Shown here: one piece after another, positions 51,031 to 59,938 of the stretch
How the letters are laid out: each line of letters starts with the position of its first letter
Numbering within the stretch: position 1 is the stretch's first letter
Assembly (NCBI GenBank): GCA_023388255.1
Contig: JAEWGO010000001.1
Location: 124,001 to 188,000 of the forward strand
Reading direction: 5' to 3'
DNA from: Pseudomonadota bacterium
GTDB lineage: Bacteria; Pseudomonadota; Gammaproteobacteria; Xanthomonadales; Rhodanobacteraceae
DNA: 64,000 nucleotides
Made by a program: the position numbers and the translations under genes
Notes under the pieces: model-generated
What the model saw: only the letters and a program-made list of their open reading frames with translations
What the model was told of the DNA's origin: nothing
Databases searched by the model: none

Positions 51031-51140
51031 GGGTCGCGGTCGCCGGAGAATCGCGTGATTGTACGTAGGCGGCTGCCTTGCGGGCGACCCGTAACGGGCG
51101 AATCGCCTATAGTCGATGGCCCGTCTGCCGGTGCCGCATC

Positions 51141-51578
51141 ATGAGCCTCTGGAAACAAACCACCGATCTCGATCGCATCAACGCGTGGAACCGCGGCTGC
51201 CTCGTCGAGCATCTCGGCATGCAGATTACCGAGGTCGGCGACGACTACCTGCGAGGCACGATGCCGGTCGATGGGCGCACGAAGCAGCCGTTCGGCCTGC
51301 TGCATGGCGGGGCCTCGGTAGCGCTGGCCGAATCGCTTGGCAGCCTCGCCGGCAACCTGTGCATCGAGGCGGGCGAAATGGCGGTCGGACTCGACATCAA
51401 CGCGAATCACGTGCGCGCCGTCACCGAAGGGTTTGTCACCGGCACCGCCCGCGCGCTGCACGTCGGCCGCACCACGCAGGTGTGGGAGATTCGTATCGAG
51501 GACGAGCGCGCGCGGCTGGTGTGCATTTCGCGTCTGACGCTCGCGGTAGTGCCGCGAGCAACGCCGAAGGCGGTATGA
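51141..51578 (+). CDS. hotdog-fold thioesterase (YdiI/EntH-like)
   Basis: 145 residues. LRGTMPVDGRTKQPFGLLHGGASVALAE is the family core, with catalytic Glu in the helix ALAESLGS; GLDINANHVRAV and GTARALHVGRTTQVWEIRI complete the fold. It should hydrolyse aryl- or acyl-CoA type thioesters in the cytosol. TATAGT at 51108-51113 is a likely -10. The stop overlaps the next start (ATGA). Confidence 0.88.
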   Translation: MSLWKQTTDLDRINAWNRGCLVEHLGMQITEVGDDYLRGTMPVDGRTKQPFGLLHGGASVALAESLGSLAGNLCIEAGEMAVGLDINANHVRAVTEGFVTGTARALHVGRTTQVWEIRIEDERARLVCISRLTLAVVPRATPKAV

Positions 51579-52531
51579 GCGTGAGCACAGGCGCGCCCTA
51601 CGACGCGCTCTCGCCGGACCTCGTACTCGATGCGGTCGAAGCGGCCGGCTTCATGACCGATGGCCGCCTGCTCGCGCTGGCCAGTTACGAGAATCGCGTT
51701 TATCAGGTGGGCATCGAGGACGCGCAGCCGCTGGTCGCCAAGTTCTACCGCCCGGAGCGTTGGAGCAATGCGGCGATCGCCGAGGAACATGCGTTCGCGC
51801 TCGAGCTTGCCGGGGCGGAATTGCCGATGGTCGCGCCGCTGCGAATCGACGGCGAGACACTGCTCGAACACGAAGGTTTCCGCTACGCGCTGTATCCGCG
51901 TCGAGGCGGGCGAGCGCCGGAACTCGAATCGGTCGACAACCTGCAATGGATGGGCCGATTGCTCGCGCGCATGCACGGCGTCGGCGCGCGTGCGCGCTTC
52001 CGCGAACGTGGCGCGATCGATACCGACACGTTCATTCGTGTTGCCTCACGCGCAGTGCTCGCCTCCGGCCTGCTTCCGGAGCGTCTCGAAGCGACCTATC
52101 GCGCACGCACCGACGAGCTCGCGTCGATCATCGACGCGCGTTTCGCCGCGGCCGAACCTGCGTGCATCCGCCTGCACGGTGACTGTCACGGCGGCAACGT
52201 GCTGTGGACCGATTCCGGCCCGCACTTCGTCGACCTCGACGATGCGCGCATGGGCCCGACCGTGCAGGACCTGTGGATGCTCGCGCCGTCGCAACGCGCT
52301 CTCGATGCGTTGCTCGAAGGCTATGCCGAGTTCCGCGATTTCGACTTCGGCGAGCTGTGCCTGATCGAGCCGCTGCGCCTGATGCGCCAGGTCCACTGGG
52401 CCGGCTGGGTCGCCGCGCGCTGGCATGATCCGGCGTTTCCGCGCGCATTCGCCTACGTCGGCGAGGCGCGCTGGTGGGAACAGCATCTGAACGACCTGGC
52501 CGAGGCGCAGGCACACTTGGGCGAGGACTGA
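51575..52531 (+). CDS. srkA: stress-response kinase A-like protein kinase (YihE/RdoA)
   Basis: 318 residues. APH-like kinase fold: ENRVYQVGIEDAQPLVAKFYRP with Lys56, catalytic loop HGDCHGGNVLW (His201, Asp203, Asn208) and metal site FVDLDDARMGP (Asp220, Asp222), plus VQDLWML. This matches SrkA, a Ser/Thr kinase counteracting stress-induced death in E. coli. It is coupled to the thioesterase gene. Confidence 0.9.
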   Translation: MSVSTGAPYDALSPDLVLDAVEAAGFMTDGRLLALASYENRVYQVGIEDAQPLVAKFYRPERWSNAAIAEEHAFALELAGAELPMVAPLRIDGETLLEHEGFRYALYPRRGGRAPELESVDNLQWMGRLLARMHGVGARARFRERGAIDTDTFIRVASRAVLASGLLPERLEATYRARTDELASIIDARFAAAEPACIRLHGDCHGGNVLWTDSGPHFVDLDDARMGPTVQDLWMLAPSQRALDALLEGYAEFRDFDFGELCLIEPLRLMRQVHWAGWVAARWHDPAFPRAFAYVGEARWWEQHLNDLAEAQAHLGED

Positions 52532-52590
52532 TCCCGCCTGGCAGCTGGAGCGTTGGCGAATCGCAGGTTTTCGATTCCGCTCCCACGCGG

Positions 52591-52596
52591 TAGTGT
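52591..52596 (+). promoter_or_regulatory. TAGTGT, weak -10-like hexamer 6 bases before antiporter start
   Basis: It keeps only the T-A-n-n-n-T positions of the consensus but has the same 6-base distance to ATG as uvrD and hemX. Confidence 0.35.
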
Positions 52597-52602
52597 CGTT
52601 CC

Positions 52603-54234
52603 ATGCAATCGATCGAAGTCGTCCTGACCATGCTGCTGCTGGTCCTTGCCAGCGGCTACATCGTGCGCATGCTGCCGTTCTCGCTGCCCTTGCCGCTGGT
52701 GCAGATCGCGCTGGGCGCCGGTGTTGCGGCGGTGTTGCACCGCGGCGTGCGACTCGATCCCGAAATCTTCTTCCTGCTGTTCCTGCCGCCGCTGTTGTTC
52801 CTCGATGGCTGGCGCATCCCGAAAGAAGGCCTGTTCCGCGACGCGCGCGCGATCCTGCAGCTTGCGCTCGGGCTGGTCGTGTTCACGGTGTTGGGCGCCG
52901 GCTTCCTGATCCATTGGCTGATTCCAGCGATGCCGCTGGCCGTCGCGTTCGCGCTGGCCGCGATCGTCTCGCCGACCGATCCGGTAGCGGTGTCATCGAT
53001 CGCTGCGCGCGTGCCGATCCCGCGTCGCCTGATGCACATCCTCGAAGGCGAATCGCTGCTCAACGATGCATCCGGACTGGTCTGCTTCCGCTTTGCGGTC
53101 GCCGCGGTGATGACCGGCCAGTTCTCGGCCGCGTCGGCATCGCTGACATTCCTGTGGCTCGCGGTGGGCGGCGTCGGCATCGGCGCGGCCGTCACCTTCG
53201 GCATCAGCCGCGGCCATGTCTGGATCACGCGCAGGTTCGGTCAGGATGCCGGTGCGCCGATCCTGATCAGCCTGCTGACGCCGTTCGGCGCGTATCTGGC
53301 GGCCGAGCATCTCGGCGCATCCGGCATCATCGCCGCGGTCGCGGCCGGCATTTCGATGAGTTACGTCGAATTGAGCGGCAGCGCGCTCGCGGCCACGCGC
53401 GTCCAGCGTGCGGCGGTGTGGGATTCGGTGCACTTCGCCTTGAACGGTATCGTGTTCGTGCTGCTTGGCGAACAATTGCCGGGCATACTCGCCGGCGCGG
53501 TCGCGTCGGTCGAGCAGGCCGGCCACGTCAATCCGTGGTGGCTGGCGGTGTATGCGCTTGCGATCAATGTCGGCCTCGCGCTGCTGCGCTTCGCATGGGT
53601 GTTGGTGTCGCTGCGCGTGAGCCTGTTTGCGGCGCGTCGTCGCGGCCAGTCCATGGCGCCGCCGAGCTGGCGGCTGATCGTGGCAACTTCACTGGCAGGC
53701 GTGCGCGGTGCGATCACCCTGGCCGGCGTGCTCACCTTGCCGCTGCTGCTGCCGGACGGCCATGCTTTTCCGGCGCGCGACCTGGCGATCTTCCTTGCCA
53801 CTGCGGTGATCCTGCTGTCGCTGCTGGTCGCCAGCATCGGGTTGCCGCGCCTGCTGGTCGGGCTCGAAATCCCGCCGGAGCCGGAAGCCGCACGCGAGGA
53901 GAATCTGGCCCGTCGCGACGCCGCGAAGACGGCAATCACGGCGATCGAACGCGCCCAGAAGCAGCTGCCGCTGGCATCCGAAGAGCCCGAGGTCTACGCC
54001 AACGCGGCGGTGCGCGTGATGGCCTTGTACCAACGAAGGCTCGGCGACGACGGCACCGGCATCGACGCCGATGCGTTGCGCAAGGCCGATGCCGCGGAGC
54101 GTGTGCTGCGCGTTGCCGGCCTGCGCGCCGAACGCGAGGCGATCTTCGCACTGGCGCGCCACCATCGCATCTCCGACGATATCGCGCGCAAGCTGGTGCG
54201 CGAGATCGACCTTATCGAGGCGCGCTACAGCTGA
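52603..54234 (+). CDS. CPA1-family Na+/H+ antiporter
   Basis: 543 residues. About twelve membrane helices up to residue ~425 include SPTDPVAV and LEGESLLNDASGLV, the ion-binding motifs of NhaP-type CPA1 exchangers, and RGAITLAGVLTLPL. A helical, charged cytoplasmic tail (about 430-543: AREENLARRDAAKTAITAIERA) resembles the regulatory tail of YjcE-like members. It exchanges protons for Na+ or K+ at the inner membrane. Confidence 0.92.
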   Translation: MQSIEVVLTMLLLVLASGYIVRMLPFSLPLPLVQIALGAGVAAVLHRGVRLDPEIFFLLFLPPLLFLDGWRIPKEGLFRDARAILQLALGLVVFTVLGAGFLIHWLIPAMPLAVAFALAAIVSPTDPVAVSSIAARVPIPRRLMHILEGESLLNDASGLVCFRFAVAAVMTGQFSAASASLTFLWLAVGGVGIGAAVTFGISRGHVWITRRFGQDAGAPILISLLTPFGAYLAAEHLGASGIIAAVAAGISMSYVELSGSALAATRVQRAAVWDSVHFALNGIVFVLLGEQLPGILAGAVASVEQAGHVNPWWLAVYALAINVGLALLRFAWVLVSLRVSLFAARRRGQSMAPPSWRLIVATSLAGVRGAITLAGVLTLPLLLPDGHAFPARDLAIFLATAVILLSLLVASIGLPRLLVGLEIPPEPEAAREENLARRDAAKTAITAIERAQKQLPLASEEPEVYANAAVRVMALYQRRLGDDGTGIDADALRKADAAERVLRVAGLRAEREAIFALARHHRISDDIARKLVREIDLIEARYS

Positions 54235-54274
54235 CGGCGTTGGGGCGGAATGCGGCGGCGCACCAGACTTCCGC

Positions 54275-54280
54275 TACCAT
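54275..54280 (+). promoter_or_regulatory. -10-like TACCAT ahead of the acyltransferase gene
   Basis: TACCAT ends 7 bases before ATG 54288 and lies in a context (TACCATGGCGCGC) almost identical to that of uvrD (TACAATGGCGCG). Confidence 0.45.
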
Positions 54281-54287
54281 GGCGCGC

Positions 54288-55091
54288 ATGAGCCGCGCCG
54301 CCGACATGCCCACCGCCATCGTTCCCCATGACCGCCTGCGTCCGCTGCGCTACGCGTTGCGCATACCGCAACTGCTGTTGCACGCGTTGATCGCGGCTCC
54401 GCTTGCGCTGCTCGCATTGAACCCCGTGGCTGCGCGTGTCCGCGTCGGCGACACCACGTTCGAGAAGGCAATGATCCGCTGGTGGTCGGGCCGGCTGGTG
54501 CGCATCTTCGGTTTCCGTCTGCGCCGCTTCGGCGAACCGCTGCCGGGCGCGGTGCTGTACGTGGCGAACCACATCTCCTGGCTCGACATCGAATTGATGC
54601 ACAGCCAGCGCCCGGTCAGTTTCGTCGCCAAGAGCGAGATCGCCGGCTGGCCGTTTGTCGGCTGGCTGGCGTCGCGTGCCGGCACGATCTTCCATCGTCG
54701 CGGCAGCACCGATTCGCTGAATGTCGTGATGGGCCGCGTAGTCGATCGCTTGCGTTCAGGCGTGCCGGTCGGTGTATTCCCGGAAGGTGGCAGTGGCCAT
54801 GGCGACAAGGTTGGCACCTTCCACGCGCGCATCTTCCAGACCGCACTCGATGCCGACGTGCCGGTGCAACCGGTTGCGCTGCGTTACGGCACGCACGGAA
54901 CGCAGGACCCGCGCGTGCCGTTCGGCGTGAAGGAAAGCTTCTTCGGTAACGTCCTGCGCATCCTCGGCGGCCCGCCGATGGATGCCGAGGTGCATTTTCT
55001 CGAACCGGTGCCGGCGACGCCGGATGCGCGTCGCCGCATGGCCGAGGAGAGCCGTGCGCGCATCGTGCGCCTGCTTGGTTATGGCGACTGA
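54288..55091 (+). CDS. lysophospholipid/1-acyl-glycerol-phosphate acyltransferase
   Basis: 267 residues. An N-terminal membrane helix (about 27-45) precedes the PlsC boxes NHISWLD (His95, Asp100), GTIFHRRGS and FPEGG (164-168), then VPVQPVALRY. It acylates lysophospholipid-like acceptors; OlsA-type ornithine-lipid synthesis is another option. ATG 54288 follows a -10 element; ATG 54279 is a possible alternative. The stop lies 11 bases inside the next gene. Confidence 0.88.
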   Translation: MSRAADMPTAIVPHDRLRPLRYALRIPQLLLHALIAAPLALLALNPVAARVRVGDTTFEKAMIRWWSGRLVRIFGFRLRRFGEPLPGAVLYVANHISWLDIELMHSQRPVSFVAKSEIAGWPFVGWLASRAGTIFHRRGSTDSLNVVMGRVVDRLRSGVPVGVFPEGGSGHGDKVGTFHARIFQTALDADVPVQPVALRYGTHGTQDPRVPFGVKESFFGNVLRILGGPPMDAEVHFLEPVPATPDARRRMAEESRARIVRLLGYGD

Positions 55092-56106
55092 CGTGTCCCA
55101 GGCGCCGGTGTGCGGGGCGGATTTCCAGCCGGCGCGGCTGCTGCGCAATCCGCATCTGCAATCGGTGCTGGCGTCGAGCGGTCTGCGTCGCTGGTTGTCG
55201 GCGAGCCGGCGCCGCGAGATCGAGCAGGGATCGACCGGCCACGTGATCGACTGCGGCGACGGTGTGCGCCTGCAGGGTTACCACACGGCGCAGCGCGCGC
55301 TGGCCGCACCGCGCGGGCTGGTCGTGCTGCTGCACGGCTGGGAGGGCAGCGTGCGTTCGGCTTACGTCGTCAACACCGGCGCTCGCCTGCTGCGCGAAGG
55401 CTTCGACGTGTTCCGTCTGAACTTCCGCGACCACGGCGACACGCACCATCTCAATCGCGATCTGTTCCATTCCTGCCGCATCGACGAGGTCGTCGGCGCG
55501 GTGCGCGTGGCGCAACAGCAGTTCGCGCGCGGACCACTGGCGATCGCGGGGTTTTCGCTTGGCGGCAATTTCGCGTTGCGCGTCGCGCTGCGCGCCCCCG
55601 AGGCCGGAATCGACTTGGCCTACGCGTTGGCCGTGTGCCCGGTCATCAGCCCGGCCGCCGGCCTGTTCGGGCTCGAATCCGGGCCGTGGATCTACCAGCG
55701 CTATTTCCTGCACAAGTGGCGCAGTTCGTTGCGCCGCAAGCAGGCGTTGTTCCCGGACGTGGACTGGTTCGACACCGATGAGCTCGCCAGCGACCTGCGT
55801 GGCCTGACCCGTGCGTTGGTGCTTCGCCATACCGATTTCGGTTCGCTGGAAAACTATCTCGAAGGCTATTCGATCGCCGGCGACCGCTTGCGTCGCCTTG
55901 CGATGCCGGCGACGATCCTGACGGCCGAAGACGACCCGGTGATTCCGGTCGCCGACTTCCGCGCGCTCGACTTGCCGCCGCAGGTCGAACTCGACATCGC
56001 CGCGCACGGCGGCCATTGCGGCTTCATCCGCAACGCGGCGCTGCGCAGTTTCACCGAGGACTACATCGCCGAGCGCATGCTGGCGCGGCTCGGCAGCGCC
56101 GCCTAG
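55081..56106 (+). CDS. YheT-like alpha/beta hydrolase
   Basis: 341 residues. RLLRNPHLQSVLAS at the start, VVLLHGWEGS oxyanion region, nucleophile elbow GFSLGGNF (Ser159), Asp in AEDDPVIP and His in AHGGHCGF match the YheT/ABHD1-3 group of esterases. FRLNFRDHGDTHHLN is family-typical. Substrate unknown; the overlap with the acyltransferase gene suggests a lipid link (inference). Confidence 0.88.
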   Translation: MATDVSQAPVCGADFQPARLLRNPHLQSVLASSGLRRWLSASRRREIEQGSTGHVIDCGDGVRLQGYHTAQRALAAPRGLVVLLHGWEGSVRSAYVVNTGARLLREGFDVFRLNFRDHGDTHHLNRDLFHSCRIDEVVGAVRVAQQQFARGPLAIAGFSLGGNFALRVALRAPEAGIDLAYALAVCPVISPAAGLFGLESGPWIYQRYFLHKWRSSLRRKQALFPDVDWFDTDELASDLRGLTRALVLRHTDFGSLENYLEGYSIAGDRLRRLAMPATILTAEDDPVIPVADFRALDLPPQVELDIAAHGGHCGFIRNAALRSFTEDYIAERMLARLGSAA

Positions 56107-56159
56107 GGAATCCCGAAGAGGCCATTCCTGCCGCGCACCGCCGCGGCAACCGCATGCTT

Positions 56160-56189
56160 CGGATTGACGGATCCGACAGGATCAATCCG
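56160..56189. terminator. hairpin at the convergent ends of YheT-like and AAA genes
   Basis: CGGATTGA (56160-56167) pairs perfectly with TCAATCCG (56182-56189), the latter covering the stop of the minus-strand AAA gene. No T-tract follows. Confidence 0.4.
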
Positions 56190-57660
56190 CCGACACCGTG
56201 CGCTCGCGTGCCCATTCGCGCAATGCGTTGACGCGTTCGGCCATCAGCACCGACAGCGGGCGCGTGGCGTGCAGCTCGGCGAGCAGTTGCGCCTGCGTCG
56301 GCGGCGACTTGCCGGCGACCGCGGCATACAGCGCGGCGACCACGGCCTGCTCGATCTCGGCGCCGGAACAGCCGTTGCTGGCGTCGGCGAGTGCGGCGAG
56401 GTCGTAGTCGGATTCGTGCAGGTCGCGCAGCGTGAGGTGCAGGCGGAAGATCTCGGCGCGCGTAGCCGCATCCGGCAGGTCGACGAAGAACACTTCGTCG
56501 AAGCGGCCCTTGCGCAGCAGTTCCGCTGGCAACGCCTGCACGTCGTTGGCGGTCGCGACGAGGAATACCGGCGCCTTGCGTTCGGCCATCCACGTGAGCA
56601 GGTAGCCGAGCACGCGGCGCGACACCCCGTCGTCGGAACCGGTGGTCGCGAGCGCTTTCTCGATCTCGTCGATCCACAGCACGCAGGGCGCGAGCAGTTC
56701 GGCGTTCTTCAGTGCGTCGCGCAGGTTGCGTTCGGTTTCGCCGTGGTACTTGTTGTAGAGCGTGCCGATGTCGAGCCGCAGCAATGGCACCGCGAAGCCG
56801 CCGGCGGTCGCCTTCGCTGCGAGGCTTTTGCCGCAACCCTGCACGCCGAGCAGCAACATGCCCTTGGGTGGATCGAGCTTGAGCGCGGTCTTCTCGCCGA
56901 GAAAGGCGGCCTTGCGCTGGGCGATCCATTGCTTCAGACGCGCAAGTCCGGCGACCTGGGTGAATTGCGCGGTGTCGTATTCGAAATGCAGCAGGCCGTC
57001 GCGGTCGAGCAACGCGTACTTCGCGCGCGCCAGTTCCGGCAGATCGGCGGCGGTGAGGGCGCCGTCGTCATGGATCAGCTTGCGCACGATGCGGCGGGCG
57101 TCCTCGAAATCCAGCCCCTTGAGGTTGCGCACGATCGCGCGCGCGGCGTCCGCATCGACGACGACCCGGCGGCCGTCGTGCTCGCGCGAGTAGTTGAAGG
57201 CTTCCGCGCGCAGCAGATCGGCCAGCGCATTCGCATCCGGCGGCGCGAATTCGAAGCGCGTCGCCGCGGCCGCGAGCTCGGGCGGCAGTTCGTAGCCGGC
57301 GCCGACCAACACCAGCGTGTGCTCGGCACACTCGAGCCGCTGCACGATCTCGCGCAGCAGGCGCAAGGTCATCGGATAGCGCAGATACGGCTGGAAATCG
57401 AGCAGCAGATAGATGCCCGGCGTGCGTTGTTGCTTGAGCGCGTGCAGCATCATGCTGGCGTCGGGCGGCGTGTCCTCGTCGTCGGCGTCGAGGTCGAGAC
57501 GCTTGAGGCCATCGGTGATGCTCCAGCGATAGAGCGGGCGCAGCGCCTGCGCGATCGCATGGCGGAAACCCTCGATCACGCGACCTTCGGCGGCGGAGTC
57601 GACGAGCAGCAGCGGCGTGCGCGCACGCAGCAGGGTAACGAGATCCTGGTTGGCGGGCAC
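56182..57660 (-). CDS. AAA+ ATPase of the Ycf46 type
   Basis: 492 residues. A degenerate N-terminal ATPase-like half (LLLVDSAAEGRVIEGFR, ALRPLYRWSITDGL) is followed by an intact AAA module: Walker A GVQGCGKS (272-279), Walker B VLWIDEIEKA (327-336), sensor ATAND, and arginine finger region LRKGRFDEVFFVDLP. This matches cyanobacterial/plastid Ycf46-like proteins, whose partner is poorly known. It is divergent from the TPR/sulfotransferase-like gene. Confidence 0.85.
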   Translation of the reverse strand: MPANQDLVTLLRARTPLLLVDSAAEGRVIEGFRHAIAQALRPLYRWSITDGLKRLDLDADDEDTPPDASMMLHALKQQRTPGIYLLLDFQPYLRYPMTLRLLREIVQRLECAEHTLVLVGAGYELPPELAAAATRFEFAPPDANALADLLRAEAFNYSREHDGRRVVVDADAARAIVRNLKGLDFEDARRIVRKLIHDDGALTAADLPELARAKYALLDRDGLLHFEYDTAQFTQVAGLARLKQWIAQRKAAFLGEKTALKLDPPKGMLLLGVQGCGKSLAAKATAGGFAVPLLRLDIGTLYNKYHGETERNLRDALKNAELLAPCVLWIDEIEKALATTGSDDGVSRRVLGYLLTWMAERKAPVFLVATANDVQALPAELLRKGRFDEVFFVDLPDAATRAEIFRLHLTLRDLHESDYDLAALADASNGCSGAEIEQAVVAALYAAVAGKSPPTQAQLLAELHATRPLSVLMAERVNALREWARERTVSAD

Positions 57661-57850
57661 GAGGTCGGGTGGTCGGCTGGGACGAAAAGGGGCGCCGCGG
57701 GTCGGCGCGGGCGCGCAAGCCTAGCACGCCGGCATCAGGCATAATTTCGTGCACCTGCCGCGCGCAATGCGGTACCCCGGGTTGCTTGCATCGCCCGGAC
57801 TCCGTCCGGCGCTGGCACCTCCCATTCCTCCGCATCCGTCCAATTCCCAC

Positions 57851-59935
57851 ATGCTCAAAGACTCGATCGAATTGCACCGCCAGGGCCGCTTTGCCGAAGC
57901 CGAACAGGGTTATCGAGCGTGGCTCGAGGACCAGCCCAACGATGCCAACGCCATGCACCTGCTCGGCCTGCTGAAGCACCAGCGCGGCGAAACGACGGAA
58001 GCCCTGCAGATACTGGAAAAGGCGCATGCCATCGCGCCGGAAGATCCGCGCATCGACCTCGCCATGGCCTCGATGCACCTGCAGCTCGGTCACCAGGAAG
58101 ATGCGCGGCGCGGTTTCGAGCGTGCGCTGGCGTTCGATCCGAACCTCGGCGGCGCGCACATCGGGCTTGGCCAGATCGCGATGGTGCGCGGCGATCGTGC
58201 GAGCGCGGAACAGCATTTTCGCATTGCACTGCGTGCCGGCGAGGATGGCCATGCATTGGCGGGCGTAGGCGCGATTTCGCTCGAGCGCGGCGAGCACGAA
58301 GTCGCACTGCGGTATCTGACACGCGCTTCCGAAATGGTGCCTGAGTCGGCGCTGATCCAGTTCCTGCTCGGCCAGGCGTTCACCCGGCGCGACATGCTGG
58401 CGTTCGCCGAGCGCGCGTTCGAGAACGCGCTGCGGCTGGAGCCGGGCATGCACCAGGTGCGCCCGTGGCTGGCGGAGGTGTTGCTGAAGGACGGGCGTAC
58501 CCACGAAGCCGAACCGCACTATCGCTATCTGTCCGAGATGCCCGGCTACGAAGTGATTGCGCACAACGGCTTCGCCGACGTTGCGCGCATGCAGAACCGG
58601 CTGGAAGACGCCATCGCGGAATACCGCACGTCGCTCAATCTGCAGCCGGTGCAGGCATTGCCGACGCGCATGCTGGCGTGGTCGCTCGCGTCGCTGGGTC
58701 GCAATGCCGAAGTCGTCGCGGCGTACGACCACTATCTCGCCCATGCGCCCGAGGACAACGAGATTCGCAACGTGCGCGCCGACGTGCTGATGCTGGTCGA
58801 TCGCTTGCCGGAGGCGGCCGCCGACTGGAACTACCTGCTGGTACGCGATCCGGGCAATCGACATGCGCGCCGCGAGCTCGCGCTGATCGAGGAGCGTCTG
58901 CGCCATTTCGACGCCGCGCAGGCGAATGCCGACATCGCCCTGCGGTCGCAGCCGACCGATGCGGAAATGCTGCTGATCCACGCCCGCACACAGCTGCGCG
59001 CGGGCGATGACACCGGTGCGCGCGCGACGCTGGAACAGCTCGGCCGCGGCGAACTGAGCGAAGGGCAGAACCGGCTGTGCTGGAACTACCAGGGTCGTGT
59101 ATGCGATCGCGCCGGGGAGATGGCCGAGGCGGTGCGCTGTTTCACCGAAGCACATCGCGGTACGCCGGCGATGCTGCCGCCGCTCGACGATCCGCGGCCC
59201 GAACTCATCGTGGCGCTGCGCGAACCGCTTGACGAGCCGTGGGTCGATGCACCGGTCCTGCTGCTCGGATTGCCCGGCAGCGGCGTCGAGCGCATCGCCG
59301 CGTTGCTGGCCGATCAGCCGCAACTGGACGTGCTGCGCGATCGCATCGGTGCGGTCATGCGCAACGATGACTTCAATGATCCGCGCTTCGGGTTCTATTG
59401 CGGTCCGCTCGAGGCGTCCGACATCGATGCGCTGCGCGAACGCTATCTCGCGCCGATACGCGCGGCTGGCGCCGGCAACGGGAAAACCGTCGTCGACTGG
59501 CTGCCACGCTGGGATGCGAACCTGGTCGCACTGGTTCGCCGTGCGATGCCGGGGACACGTCTGATCATCGTCGAGCGCGATCCGCGCGACACGCTGCTGA
59601 ATTGGCTCGCGTTCGGCTGGGCGCAGAATTTCGCATGTCCGGAGCCGGTTGTGGCGGCGGAATGGCTGGCGCGCGCGCGTCGCCATCTGCACTTCGGCGC
59701 CGAGCTCGATGAGCCGCGGCGCATCGTCGTTGCGGCCGATCCCATGCTCGAGAATCCGGCCCAGGCCGGCGGAGAACTCGCGCGATTCCTCGGTCTTCCG
59801 GCCCTGCCGGCAGGGCCGACGTTCGCGAGCACCCTGTATGGACTCGGCGACCTGCCGGTGCGCTTCCCGGCTGGCCATTGGCACGGCTACCGCGACGTGC
59901 TCGCGGAGGCGTTCGGCCACTTCGACCATGGATAA
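57851..59935 (+). CDS. TPR protein with sulfotransferase-like C-terminal domain
   Basis: 694 residues. About twelve tetratricopeptide helix pairs (about 1-440) come before a ~240-residue domain resembling TPR-linked sulfotransferases. The 3'-phosphate side is recognisable (RLIIVERDPRDTLLNWLAFGWAQNF, split over about 570-595), and ARFLGLP with a late TxS region fits. The PAPS loop near 473-482 reads GLPGSGVERI where active relatives have MPRSGTTL, so the Arg and both Thr are lost. Activity is therefore doubtful or altered. CATAAT near 57740 may be a promoter. First gene of a four-gene unit. Confidence 0.78.
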   Translation: MLKDSIELHRQGRFAEAEQGYRAWLEDQPNDANAMHLLGLLKHQRGETTEALQILEKAHAIAPEDPRIDLAMASMHLQLGHQEDARRGFERALAFDPNLGGAHIGLGQIAMVRGDRASAEQHFRIALRAGEDGHALAGVGAISLERGEHEVALRYLTRASEMVPESALIQFLLGQAFTRRDMLAFAERAFENALRLEPGMHQVRPWLAEVLLKDGRTHEAEPHYRYLSEMPGYEVIAHNGFADVARMQNRLEDAIAEYRTSLNLQPVQALPTRMLAWSLASLGRNAEVVAAYDHYLAHAPEDNEIRNVRADVLMLVDRLPEAAADWNYLLVRDPGNRHARRELALIEERLRHFDAAQANADIALRSQPTDAEMLLIHARTQLRAGDDTGARATLEQLGRGELSEGQNRLCWNYQGRVCDRAGEMAEAVRCFTEAHRGTPAMLPPLDDPRPELIVALREPLDEPWVDAPVLLLGLPGSGVERIAALLADQPQLDVLRDRIGAVMRNDDFNDPRFGFYCGPLEASDIDALRERYLAPIRAAGAGNGKTVVDWLPRWDANLVALVRRAMPGTRLIIVERDPRDTLLNWLAFGWAQNFACPEPVVAAEWLARARRHLHFGAELDEPRRIVVAADPMLENPAQAGGELARFLGLPALPAGPTFASTLYGLGDLPVRFPAGHWHGYRDVLAEAFGHFDHG

Positions 59936-59938
59936 CCC

